NCBI GenBank assembly: GCA_002323895.1
Contig: DCQM01000225.1
Coordinates: 1-39,115, forward strand
DNA from: Akkermansiaceae bacterium UBA1518
GTDB lineage: Bacteria > Verrucomicrobiota > Verrucomicrobiia > Verrucomicrobiales > Akkermansiaceae
DNA: 39,115 bases
Direction of reading: 5' to 3'
The notes under the pieces: generated by a model
Told to the model about the DNA's origin: nothing
What the model saw: the letters and a program-made list of their open reading frames with translations, nothing else
The model's database searches: none
Made by a program: the position numbers and the translations under genes
Part shown: positions 25,021 to 34,700 of the stretch, one piece after another
How positions within the stretch are numbered: the stretch's first letter is position 1
Layout: every line of letters begins with the position of its first letter

Positions 25021-28000
25021 ATGAGTGTTGAAACCAATCTTCGCGAACTTTACGGAGTCGACCAAAAGCCAGACCCTTTCGATCAAGTCTCCATCACCGT
25101 TGCAAATCCTGAAACGATCCGTGGCTGGTCCCAAGGTGAGGTCCTCAATCCTGAGACCATTAACTACCGGACCTTTAAACCTGAAAAGGGAGGTCTCTTT
25201 TGTGAACGTATTTTCGGTCCGACCCGCGACTGGGAATGTGCTTGCGGAAAATACAAGCGAATCAAGCACAAGGGAACTGTTTGTGACCGTTGTGGGGTCG
25301 AAGTGACTCTTAGTCGCGTCCGTCGTGAGCGCATGGGACATATTGATCTTGCCGTTCCCGTTTCCCATATCTGGTTCTACAAGTGCATGCCTTCCCGTAT
25401 CGGTCTCGTTCTTGATATGACTGCTCGTGAATTAGAGCGTGTCATTTACTACGAGGATTATCTCGTTACTGAGCCTGGAAAAACCGCTCTTGAGCGTGGT
25501 CAGCTCCTTACCGAGACCGAGCTTCGCGATGCTGAAGAAGATTACGGTGATGAGGCTTTCCGCGCCGGAATGGGTGCCGAAGCGATCCGTGATCTCTTGG
25601 GCCAAGTGAATCTTGAAGAGCTCATTGTGGAGCTGGAAGAGGCCATGGAAGCCACGCGCTCGAAGCAGAATCGTAAGAAGCTCGCCAAGCGCCTTAAGCT
25701 TGCTAGGGGTTTCCTGCAGTCTAACTCGCGTCCCGAGTGGATGATTATGACGGTTCTTCCGGTTATTCCTCCCGACCTCCGACCTCTAGTTCCTCTGGAA
25801 GGTGGCCGCTTTGCGACCTCTGACTTGAACGACCTCTATCGTCGTGTCATTAATAGAAACAACCGTCTCCGAAACCTCATGCAGCTGAAGACTCCCGAGG
25901 TCATCATCCGCAACGAGAAGCGCATGCTCCAAGAGGCTGTTGATGCTCTCTTTGATAATGGTCGTCACGGCCGTGCTGTAACCGGAGCTGGAAACCGGGC
26001 GCTTAAATCTCTTTCTGACATGCTCAAAGGTAAGGGCGGACGTTTTCGTCAGAACCTCCTCGGCAAACGCGTCGATTATTCAGGGCGTTCCGTGATTGTG
26101 ATTGGTCCTGAACTCAAATTGAACCAGTGTGGTCTTCCTAAGAAGATGGCTCTAACTCTTTTCGAGCCCTTCATTATCCGCCGTCTGAAGGAACTTGGCT
26201 ACTGCCACACTGTTCGTTCGGCTAAGAAGATGATCGACCGCAAAACTACCGAAGTTTGGGATATCCTTGCTGAGGTGACGAAAGGGCACCCGGTTATGCT
26301 TAACCGTGCTCCGACTCTTCACCGTCTTTCGATCCAGGCTTTTGAGCCCGTTCTTATTGAGGGATCTGCGATCCGTTTGCACCCACTTACTTGTGGTGCT
26401 TACAATGCTGACTTTGATGGTGACCAGATGGCGGTTCACGTTCCTCTTTCAGTTGAGGCCCAGATGGAGACTCGCCAGCTGATGCTTGCGACTAACAACA
26501 TCTTCTCTCCTGCATCGGGACGTCCTGTAATCACTCCTTCTCAGGATATTATTTTGGGAACTTACTACCTCACTTGGGCAAAGGTTCGCACTCCAAAGGA
26601 AATTGAGAAGCAGGGTCATTTACCACTCTTCGAAAACACGACTGAGGTTGAATTTGCGATTGCCAATCGGAAATTGGACTATCACCAATATATTCGACTT
26701 CGTAACCCTGATCATGGCAAAGATTCTGTCTTTGGTGACAAGGAAAGCTCGATCATCGAAACGACTCCAGGTCGTGTTCGCTTCAACGAGATCTGGCCTG
26801 ATGGCGTTGGGTTCTTCAACAACAACGTAGGCAAGTCTCAGATTGGAGACATTATTTGGCGTTGTTACCAAGTTGCGGGAGGCAAGGCTACGGTGCAGAC
26901 CATGGACCAGCTCAAAGAGCTCGGATTTAAGGAAGCAACTCGTTCCGGTTGCTCAATTGGTATCGTCGATATGGTTATACCAGAGGAGAAGCCAGCCGAG
27001 CTCAAGACCGCATACGCCGATGTTGAGACCGTCAACAAGCAGTATCGTAATGGTGTTATTACCAATGGCGAGCGCTACCAAAAAGTGGTCGATATTTGGA
27101 CCCGTGCCGGTGACAATATCGCTAACGCGCTGTATCGTAAGCTCGAGTTCAACGAGGGCAAAGAGAAGGCAAACCCACTCTTCATGATGGTCGACTCCGG
27201 TGCTCGGGGTAATAAGAACCAGATTAAGCAGCTCTCGGGAATGCGTGGACTGATGGCCAAACCGTCCGGTGAGATCATTGAACGTCCGATCACCTCAAAC
27301 TTCCGTGAGGGGCTCTCCGTGCTGGAGTATTTCATCTCTACCCACGGCGCGCGTAAAGGTCTTGCCGATACTGCACTCAAGACGGCTGATTCTGGATACA
27401 TGACCCGTAAGTTGGTCGACGTTTCCCAGGATGTCATTATTACCGAGCCAGACTGTGGAACTGAGAAAGGGATTACCGTTCATGCGATTTATTCGGGTGA
27501 CGAAGAGGCCGCATCTCTCCAGTCCCGCATTTACGGCCGGACCTCTTGCGAAACTATCAAGGACCCTGTTTCCGGAGACATCATCGTCAAGAAAGGGAGT
27601 CTCATGGACGAGACAACCTCCATTGCTGTTGAGAATGTCGGTCATGAACGCCTTAAGATCCGGAGCCCGCTCACTTGTGAGTCGGAGCGCGGATGCTGCC
27701 AGTCTTGTTATGGTCTCAATCTCGCTACTGGTAAGCTCGGTAAAATTGGTGAAGCAGTCGGCATTATTGCTGCTCAGTCTATTGGTGAGCCGGGAACCCA
27801 GCTCACCATGCGAACCTTCCACTCCGGTGGTGTTGCGCTTGGTGCCACCAAGCAACCTGAAGTCAAAGCCAAGAACAAGGGCGTTGCCTACTATAAGGAT
27901 TTGCGCACCGTTGAAGATGTCGATGGTAACTTCGTGGTCCTAAACAAGAATGGTTCACTTTCCGTTCGTGATAAAGATGGCCTTGAACTTGAGTCCTACA

Positions 28001-29196
28001 ACGTTGTTATTGGATCGGTGATTTCGGTTGCTGATGGCGGAGACGTAAAGAAGAACCAGTCGATTTTGACTTGGGATCCTCACTCAGTCCCCATTATTGC
28101 TGAGTCTGGCGGTAAGATTGAATTCCGCGATATGATCACGGGAATTACTATTCAGTCCGAGACCGACAAGGCTACCGGCAAGAAAGGTTTGACCGTGACG
28201 GAGCACAAGGAAGATTTACACCCGCAGATCGTCATCGTTGATCCAAAGAGCAAGGATGTTCTCAGCAGTTACTCTATCCCGGTTGGAGCTCACCTTTCTG
28301 TTAAGGAAGGCGCCAAGATTCAAGGGGGTGTGCAACTCGCTCGAACTCCACGTAAAATTGCTAAGACTGGTGACATTACGGGTGGTCTGCCACGCGTCGC
28401 GGAACTTTTCGAAGCTCGTCGTCCGAAAGATGCCTGCGTGATTGCGAAGCTTGATGGTGAGATCTCCTTCGGAGGCACCGTTCGCGGCAAGCGTAAGGTT
28501 ATTGTCACTCACACTGAGTCTGGTGAAACCGCCGATCACCTTGTCCCAATGGGCAAGCACATGATCGTTGGTGAAGGTGACATGGTGGTTCGTGGAGATC
28601 AAATTACCGAAGGTCCTGTGGCTCCCGAAGATCTCCTAGAGGCTTGCGGCCCCCAGGCTCTGCAAGAGCATCTTAATAACGAGGTCCAGACGGTTTATCG
28701 CTCTCAGGGTGTTGAGATTAATGACAAGCACATTGAGATCATCATTCGTCAGATGCTTCGCAAGGTGAAGATCTCTGAACCAGGGGACACAGAGTTCCTT
28801 TGGGGTGACCAGATTGAGAAAACAACCTTCAATGCCGAAAATAAACGTGTTGCAGCTGAAGGTGGTAAACCTGCCGAAGCTGAACCTGTTCTTCTCGGGA
28901 TCACCAAGGCCTCAATTGAGACCGAATCTTTTATCTCAGCAGCCTCTTTCCAGGATACTACCCGTGTCTTAACCGACGCTGCAACTCTTGGAAAAGTGGA
29001 CACTCTCCGCGGCTTCAAAGAGAACGTGATTCTTGGACATCTTATTCCTGCCGGAACCGGCTTCCCGGTCCACAAGAATTCAGATTTTGAAATGACCGTT
29101 GAAGAGCCAGAGCCAGTTGTCGAAAAGCCTGAGGGTGAAGATGGCGAAACTCTGCCTGAAGGCGAGGCTCCCAAAGTGGAAGCCGCTGGCGAGTAA
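25021..29196 (+). CDS. rpoC: DNA-directed RNA polymerase subunit beta'
   Basis: This 1391-residue catalytic subunit is full length and unsplit. The first zinc site is C73, C75, C88 and C91 (CACGKYKRIKHKGTVCDRCG). The active-site loop NADFDGD is at 462-468, carrying the three Mg-binding aspartates. The second zinc site is C812, C886, C893 and C896. The trigger-loop motif MRTFHSGG begins at Met930. The protein ends in an acidic Glu/Pro-rich tail (from about residue 1357: TVEEPEPVVEKPEGEDGE) that looks disordered. The leader lacks a Shine-Dalgarno. A strong intrinsic terminator follows, so rpsL-rpsG-fusA are not linked here as they are in some bacteria. Confidence 0.98.
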   Translation: MSVETNLRELYGVDQKPDPFDQVSITVANPETIRGWSQGEVLNPETINYRTFKPEKGGLFCERIFGPTRDWECACGKYKRIKHKGTVCDRCGVEVTLSRVRRERMGHIDLAVPVSHIWFYKCMPSRIGLVLDMTARELERVIYYEDYLVTEPGKTALERGQLLTETELRDAEEDYGDEAFRAGMGAEAIRDLLGQVNLEELIVELEEAMEATRSKQNRKKLAKRLKLARGFLQSNSRPEWMIMTVLPVIPPDLRPLVPLEGGRFATSDLNDLYRRVINRNNRLRNLMQLKTPEVIIRNEKRMLQEAVDALFDNGRHGRAVTGAGNRALKSLSDMLKGKGGRFRQNLLGKRVDYSGRSVIVIGPELKLNQCGLPKKMALTLFEPFIIRRLKELGYCHTVRSAKKMIDRKTTEVWDILAEVTKGHPVMLNRAPTLHRLSIQAFEPVLIEGSAIRLHPLTCGAYNADFDGDQMAVHVPLSVEAQMETRQLMLATNNIFSPASGRPVITPSQDIILGTYYLTWAKVRTPKEIEKQGHLPLFENTTEVEFAIANRKLDYHQYIRLRNPDHGKDSVFGDKESSIIETTPGRVRFNEIWPDGVGFFNNNVGKSQIGDIIWRCYQVAGGKATVQTMDQLKELGFKEATRSGCSIGIVDMVIPEEKPAELKTAYADVETVNKQYRNGVITNGERYQKVVDIWTRAGDNIANALYRKLEFNEGKEKANPLFMMVDSGARGNKNQIKQLSGMRGLMAKPSGEIIERPITSNFREGLSVLEYFISTHGARKGLADTALKTADSGYMTRKLVDVSQDVIITEPDCGTEKGITVHAIYSGDEEAASLQSRIYGRTSCETIKDPVSGDIIVKKGSLMDETTSIAVENVGHERLKIRSPLTCESERGCCQSCYGLNLATGKLGKIGEAVGIIAAQSIGEPGTQLTMRTFHSGGVALGATKQPEVKAKNKGVAYYKDLRTVEDVDGNFVVLNKNGSLSVRDKDGLELESYNVVIGSVISVADGGDVKKNQSILTWDPHSVPIIAESGGKIEFRDMITGITIQSETDKATGKKGLTVTEHKEDLHPQIVIVDPKSKDVLSSYSIPVGAHLSVKEGAKIQGGVQLARTPRKIAKTGDITGGLPRVAELFEARRPKDACVIAKLDGEISFGGTVRGKRKVIVTHTESGETADHLVPMGKHMIVGEGDMVVRGDQITEGPVAPEDLLEACGPQALQEHLNNEVQTVYRSQGVEINDKHIEIIIRQMLRKVKISEPGDTEFLWGDQIEKTTFNAENKRVAAEGGKPAEAEPVLLGITKASIETESFISAASFQDTTRVLTDAATLGKVDTLRGFKENVILGHLIPAGTGFPVHKNSDFEMTVEEPEPVVEKPEGEDGETLPEGEAPKVEAAGE

Positions 29197-29220
29197 TCTC
29201 TAAGGAGACTCAAAGAATTC

Positions 29221-29256
29221 AAAGCCCCGATCGGTGAGAGCTGATCGGGGCTTTTT
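29221..29256 (+). terminator. Strong intrinsic terminator of the rpoBC cluster
   Basis: AAAGCCCCGATC at 29221-29232 pairs with GATCGGGGCTTT at 29243-29254 around a 10-base loop, and a five-T run overlaps and follows the stem (29252-29256). It lies 25 bases after the rpoC stop. The A-run at the 5' side means it may also stop minus-strand transcripts arriving from the sulfatase gene. Confidence 0.92.
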
Positions 29257-29342
29257 CTGCCGAAATTTATAGCCAATTTTTCAAATCATATCCTTCAGAA
29301 ATACCCTTCAAGCTGTGTCTTTGGAACGTTGACACATGGATT

Positions 29343-30800
29343 TTAGCGCCGCAGTTTACGATCATGTAGAGGATCTCCTTTTGGGGGTCGGATTGGGACT
29401 TCTAAAGCTCCTGATGCTTGAAGCTCGGAGAAGAGCTGTTCTTTAAGGGCTTCCTTTTTTTCGGCGAACGCCGGAACGTCAATGAGATTGTGACGCTCTT
29501 GTGGATCAGTTTGTAAATCATAAAGACCATTCTTATCCCAGAGACCATGGTAGTATATGAATTTGTAGCGATTGGTTCTGATAGCGAAGAGAGTTGGAGT
29601 GGCTGGGAAATTCCACTCCCAGTGGTATTCATAAAGAAGATGATCTCGCCACGGTTTTTCGGATCCGTTTCCATCAAGAAGGCGTTTGAAGGAACGTCCA
29701 TCAAAGGCTGGAGTGTTTTCGGCTTTTTTTATTCCGGCAAATTCTAAAAGGGTTGGAGCGAGATCGATGTTGAGTATCATTTCATCCAATTCTGTGCCTG
29801 CTTTAATTTTTCCGGGGGCATAGGCTAGAAGGGGGACGCGGATTGAGTGTTCGAAGGCATCGCGTTTGTCGTAAAATCCATGCTCACCAAGGTGAAATCC
29901 ATTGTCACCTAGGTATAGGACAATGGTATTTTTAGAGAGACCAGATTCGTCAAGGTGGTTGAGGATACGGCCGACGTTCTCATCGAGTCCGTGAACGGTT
30001 TCGCAAAATCTCCAATAAAGTTCATCGAAAGAAGGGACAGGGTCCTTATCGAAGGCCCCAGTTTCCATGTGGTCGATCCCGTGAATGCCATAACGTCTTT
30101 CGCGAATCCAGTGTGACTGGCTTGCGTAGTTTTCTTCAGAATTCGCCATTGTTTCGGGATAATCAATTTTTTCCCCCTGATATTTTCCATGGTGGCGCTT
30201 AGCGGGTTGAAAAGGGTAGTGGACGGACTTAAAGGCAAGGTGCATCATAAAAGGCGCCTTTTTGTCACCGCGGTCGCTTTTGAGCCACGCGATCGCCTGA
30301 TCAGTGAGGCGATCAGCAGTGTAGCCTTTTTGTTTATGACGCTCTCCGTTGATATTAAGGGTTTGATCAAAGTAGGAACCTTGTCCTTGGAAAGAGACCC
30401 AGTGGTGGAATCCTTTGCGAGGTTCATCATTGTCGTGGCCCATATGCCATTTGCCGATCATGGCAGTACGATAGCCTGATGTTTGGAGGTATTCTGGATA
30501 AAAACGGGTCCCTTCAGGAACGGAGCGCTGATTATCAACAACGCGATGATGGTGCATGTATTGTCCAGTTAGAATAGAGGCACGACTTGGGGAGCAGAGC
30601 GAGGTGGTTACGAAGGCGTTTTTCAGATGCGCACCTTCTTTAGCCATTCGATCTAAGTTGGGAGTTTCGAGGAAATCTGGAGCTTCAGGGTGGCAGGAGA
30701 GAAAATCGTAACGATGGTCATCGGCAAGGATGACGATGATGTTGGGTTTTTCAGAAGCCAGCGCTGTGCTAACGAGAATTGGCAGAAGAAGACGGAGCAT
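29343..30800 (-). CDS. Secreted sulfatase (formylglycine-dependent, S1 family)
   Basis: Type I sulfatases hydrolyse sulfate esters, often on marine polysaccharides in this phylum. The 485-residue product from ATG 30800 begins with a signal peptide (MLRLLLPILVSTALA). Metal ligands Asp27-Asp28 lie in PNIIVILADDHRYDF. The maturation motif CSPSR (Cys69) would be oxidised to formylglycine by an anaerobic or aerobic maturase that is not in this window. TYMHHHRV-like and GKWHMGHD motifs, and LYLGDNGFHLGEHG (Ca-binding Asp-Asn), complete the active site. Longer in-frame starts (ATG 30830, GTG 30992) either add a few residues or overlap the divergent gene. The exact substrate subfamily cannot be assigned by eye. 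It is adjacent to the rpoC terminator. Confidence 0.9.
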   Translation of the reverse strand: MLRLLLPILVSTALASEKPNIIVILADDHRYDFLSCHPEAPDFLETPNLDRMAKEGAHLKNAFVTTSLCSPSRASILTGQYMHHHRVVDNQRSVPEGTRFYPEYLQTSGYRTAMIGKWHMGHDNDEPRKGFHHWVSFQGQGSYFDQTLNINGERHKQKGYTADRLTDQAIAWLKSDRGDKKAPFMMHLAFKSVHYPFQPAKRHHGKYQGEKIDYPETMANSEENYASQSHWIRERRYGIHGIDHMETGAFDKDPVPSFDELYWRFCETVHGLDENVGRILNHLDESGLSKNTIVLYLGDNGFHLGEHGFYDKRDAFEHSIRVPLLAYAPGKIKAGTELDEMILNIDLAPTLLEFAGIKKAENTPAFDGRSFKRLLDGNGSEKPWRDHLLYEYHWEWNFPATPTLFAIRTNRYKFIYYHGLWDKNGLYDLQTDPQERHNLIDVPAFAEKKEALKEQLFSELQASGALEVPIRPPKGDPLHDRKLRR

Positions 30801-30905
30801 GGCACGAGGGTCGGGGATTACTGCGATCATTGCAATTCGGAATGGGCCAAGACTAGAGGTAAAACGAAACTGGTATTTTGGACTTCTGGTCGTTAGGTCA
30901 GGAGC

Positions 30906-31781
30906 ATGAAAGACGGTCAGCAAATACCGCCCGCCACTAATTCGGAGCCAGATCTTCCAGTTGGGTCTCTTGCATCGCCTCCTGGAGGTCACAAAAAACC
31001 CCTAATTCTAATTGGAGTCCTGTTGCTTTTGATTGGAGGCGGCATTTTTGTTGGCTCGATAATAGGCGGAACCGAAGAGGAAATAAATACAGGAGAGAAG
31101 GAGGTCGAGGCACTCAAGCTGAAGCCCCGACCTAAGTCTCGCAAAAAGGAAAAGACCACCGAGCGGCCAGAGCGAGAAACCGAGATGGCAGAGCTTTCTT
31201 TAGAAAATCGTGGCGATTTTCCTGATAATATAGGAAACTGGGTGAGGCTTCAAGGGAAGGTGAAAATCGGCAATGAGGACGGTGTTCTAGAGTTTGAAGA
31301 GCCTGCGGGAATGAGTGGGCAACTAGTGAGAGGATCCGCTACTCATTTGTCCGGCCAGATTGTCAAAGTCATCGGGTGGATGGTATCGGAAGAAAAAATC
31401 CAAATTGAAGGAATCTTTGAGATTACCACGATTGATCCAGTGGATTTACTCCCTAAAAAAGATGTCTACACCACGGCTGATGCCAAGCAACTGATAGCTC
31501 TGAGAAACACCCGAGCGAGTTTCAAAGGCAAGGTGAAGAATGTAAGGTTATCTGCTGATGAGAAGAATCTATATCTTGTTTTTGAAGGGGAAAGTCATGA
31601 GTTTATTGGGAGCGGAGATATTAAGAAGCTGAAGGAGGTAGAGGTCACCGGGGAGATTCTCAAGGAGCTGATCGGTAAAAGAATCAAGTTAAAGGGTAAG
31701 CTGGGCTACAAAAAGCAGGAGAAAAAGGATCGCATCTTTATCAATTTTAGCGACAAGGATGCCTACGAAATTGTCGACTAA
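30906..31781 (+). CDS. Membrane-anchored protein of unknown function with two possible OB-like domains
   Basis: I do not recognise this 291-residue protein. It has a Pro/Ser-rich N-terminus (residues 1-30), one membrane segment (about 32-54, PLILIGVLLLLIGGGIFVGS), and a highly charged Lys/Arg/Glu linker (about 57-98). Two beta-rich repeats follow: GNWVRLQGKVKIGNEDGVLE through VKVIGWMVSEEKIQIEGI, and TRASFKGKVKNVRLSADEKN through GKRIKLKGKLGYKKQEKKD. The pattern of 'V.L.GKV' strands suggests small OB-fold-like barrels exposed outside the cytoplasm. A GGAG lies 1 base before ATG 30906, too close for normal use. Its TAA overlaps the stop of the convergent uvrA as CTAA (31778-31781). Confidence 0.7.
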   Translation: MKDGQQIPPATNSEPDLPVGSLASPPGGHKKPLILIGVLLLLIGGGIFVGSIIGGTEEEINTGEKEVEALKLKPRPKSRKKEKTTERPERETEMAELSLENRGDFPDNIGNWVRLQGKVKIGNEDGVLEFEEPAGMSGQLVRGSATHLSGQIVKVIGWMVSEEKIQIEGIFEITTIDPVDLLPKKDVYTTADAKQLIALRNTRASFKGKVKNVRLSADEKNLYLVFEGESHEFIGSGDIKKLKEVEVTGEILKELIGKRIKLKGKLGYKKQEKKDRIFINFSDKDAYEIVD

Positions 31782-34700
31782 AGCGCATTCGCGAGAAAGG
31801 GTGCGGTGACCGATTGGTCGACCTTCGAGACCTGTTCTGGTGTTCCTTGGGCAACGATCGTGCCGCCGTTTGGCCCGGCTTCTGGTCCAAGATCTATGAT
31901 GTAGTCGGCTTCTGCTGCTAAGTCCATGTGGTGCTCGATTACAACGACGGTATGACCTTCATCAACGAGCCGGTGCAGCACATCGGTGAGTCGGGCAACG
32001 TCCTGTTGGTGAAGGCCGATGGTAGGTTCTTCGATGAGATAGAGATTTGTATTAATTGGCCCTAAATCGGTGATCTTTGGGCGGCCTTTAGTGAGCTGGG
32101 TCACAAGTTTGAGGCGTTGCGCTTCCCCCCCGGATACGGTGGGCGAAGGTTGACCAAGGGTAAGGTAACCAAGACCTGTCTCGGATAAAAGTTGAAGTGG
32201 TTTCTGAAGCTTCGGATGCACAGAAAAAAAGTCGGCAGCCGCTTTGATGTTAAGGTTAAGAACGTCGCCGATTGTAAGACCATTATAGCGAATTTCTAAG
32301 GTGGCTGGATTGTAGCGATCCCCCATACAGCTTTCACAATCAATCCAAGTCGTTGGGAGAAAATCCATTTCTAGTTTGATGCGGCCATTACCTTTGCACT
32401 CAGGGCACTGTCCTTCCTTGTTATTGAAGGAAAATCGGGAAGCAGTATAGCCACGCATACGTGATTCGGGAAGCTGTGCAAAGAGGGCACGGATATGATC
32501 AAATAGCTTCACATAAGTAGCCGGACAGGAACGTGAAGTTTTGCCAATAGGAGACTGATCTACCTCGTAGCGATATTTGAAAACATCAAAGCCAGTCGCG
32601 GACTTGAATGGAGCTTCTTTGACCTTTTTTTCGCAAGCGATACTCAAGCACCCTCGCATGAGTGACGATTTTCCGGATCCAGAAACGCCGGTTAAAACGG
32701 TGAGACGCCCTATTGGAATTTGGACGTCGATGCCCTTTAGGTTGTGGAGACTACAACCCTTCATTTTCAGCCAACTTTTTTGAGCGCGAGTTGCGGGAAT
32801 CCTTCTCCGCTTTCCTCGAGATGGATGGATGAGAGGATTTCTAATCGCCTGCAGCGTTGGTGATTGTGAATGTGTTTTTAGAGCGTTTTTTTTGTTTAGC
32901 TCTGCCCTTGTCAGGGAGGCCACGATTTTTCCACCTTCAATTCCCGCGCCAGGGCCAAGGTCAATCAGATGGGTTGCCGCCCTAATCGTGTCCTCATCGT
33001 GCTCGACAAGAAGAAGCGAGTTTCCCTTTTTCTTGAGGGCTTGAAGAGTTCCCAGGAGAGCGTTATTGTCACGAGGATGCAGTCCGATGGTTGGTTCATC
33101 TAGAATATAGAGAACTCCCTGTAAATTGGATCCAAGTTGAGCCGCAAGGCGGATACGTTGAGATTCGCCGCCGGATAAGGTGGTGGCGGATCGGTCTAGT
33201 TGAAGGTAGCCTAGCCCAACGTGGTCGAGGAATTGAAGTCGCTGAATTATTTCAGGAAGAATGTCACGTGAGATAGCAAGATCCCGACCTTCAAATTTGA
33301 AGGCACTAATCGTTTTGCTGGCTTCTTGAACATTAAGTAAGGATAGGGCTGGTAGTGACTGGCCCTCGATTAAGACGTGACGTGAGTTCTCCCGAATTCT
33401 CGCACCATGGCAATCAGGACAAGCACGCAACTCGTCGGGATTAGCTTTCGCGGCGAGTTTCTCTTCGTGAATTTCTGCCTCTGCCTCAGAGTTGAACCCC
33501 TTTACGTCAAATCGGCTATTAGTGATGTGGCCATAGCCTCGGCAGGTTTGGCACCAACCTCTCGGTGAGTTGAATGAAAAGTGATGTGGGTCAAGTTCCT
33601 CAAACGATTCTCCAGTGACAGGTGATACCCTTGCGGTTGAGAAGGTTTGAAGATGGCCCTTTTTGGTGAGGACTCTGAAAGTGCCCTTCCCATATTTTAG
33701 GGCTATGGAGAGCGCTTCAGACGTCTTCTTTAGGGCCTGCTTATTCGTGACTTGAGCAACGACGAAATCGATGTCATGAGCCTTGTGACGGGCGAGTGGT
33801 TGGAAGTCTTTAGTGTTGATGAGTTCACCATCAATGAGCATTTCTTCGAAGCCAGCCTTCTCAGCAGCAAGAGCGTATTCCTTATGGAAACCTTTGCGGG
33901 CTTTTAAAACGGGTGAAAGGAGTCGAAGTGATTTCTCCTTCTTTAGTAGCTTGCCCAACTGATCGCCGATGGCTTCAGGTGTCTGTGATATGACAGGCTC
34001 ACCGGACTGAGGGCAATGCTGGATACCAAGCTTTGCATAAAGTAAACGGAGGAAGTGGTAGGCTTCAGTAACTGTTCCAACTGTCGACTTTCCGCCGCCG
34101 CGCGAGATTCGTTGCTCGATCGCTACGGTTGGCGGAAGCCCTGTGATTAGGTCCAAGTCAGGCTTTTCGAGTTGGCTAGCGAACTGCCTCGCGTAAGGCG
34201 ACATGGAATCGAGAAAGCGCCGCTGGCCCTCAGCAAAGATGACGTCGAAGGCAAGAGTGGATTTACCAGAACCACTTAATCCTGAAATGACTACGAATTC
34301 ATTGTGTGGAATTATAGCATCAATATTTTTGAGATTATGGTGACGTAGACCGTGGATAGATATTTCACGTTTTGCAATGGACCTATTATTTGAGGTCCGC
34401 TTTTTTTCTGGCTTGATCGGGACTGAGATGGCGAGGCCAGTGTGTGTTTTCTTTTTTGCGAGTTTCTTTGGGCTTCCTTCGAAAACGATTTGGCCGCCGT
34501 GGAGGCCGGCCTCTGGCCCAATCTCGATGACATGATCGGCATTCTTAATGACGTCGGGTTGGTGTTCGATCACAAGGAGAGAGTAGCCAACGTCGACTAG
34601 GCGGTGGAAGACGGTGAGAAGTTTTTCGATGTCGCTGAAATGAAGTCCGGTCGTGGGTTCATCTAGGATGAGCAGGGTATTGACGCTACCGCTAGTGGAA

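Noticed and set aside
30801..30992. Extended sulfatase N-terminus from GTG 30992
   Set aside because: It would overlap the divergent gene at 30906 and bury the signal peptide that begins at ATG 30800.
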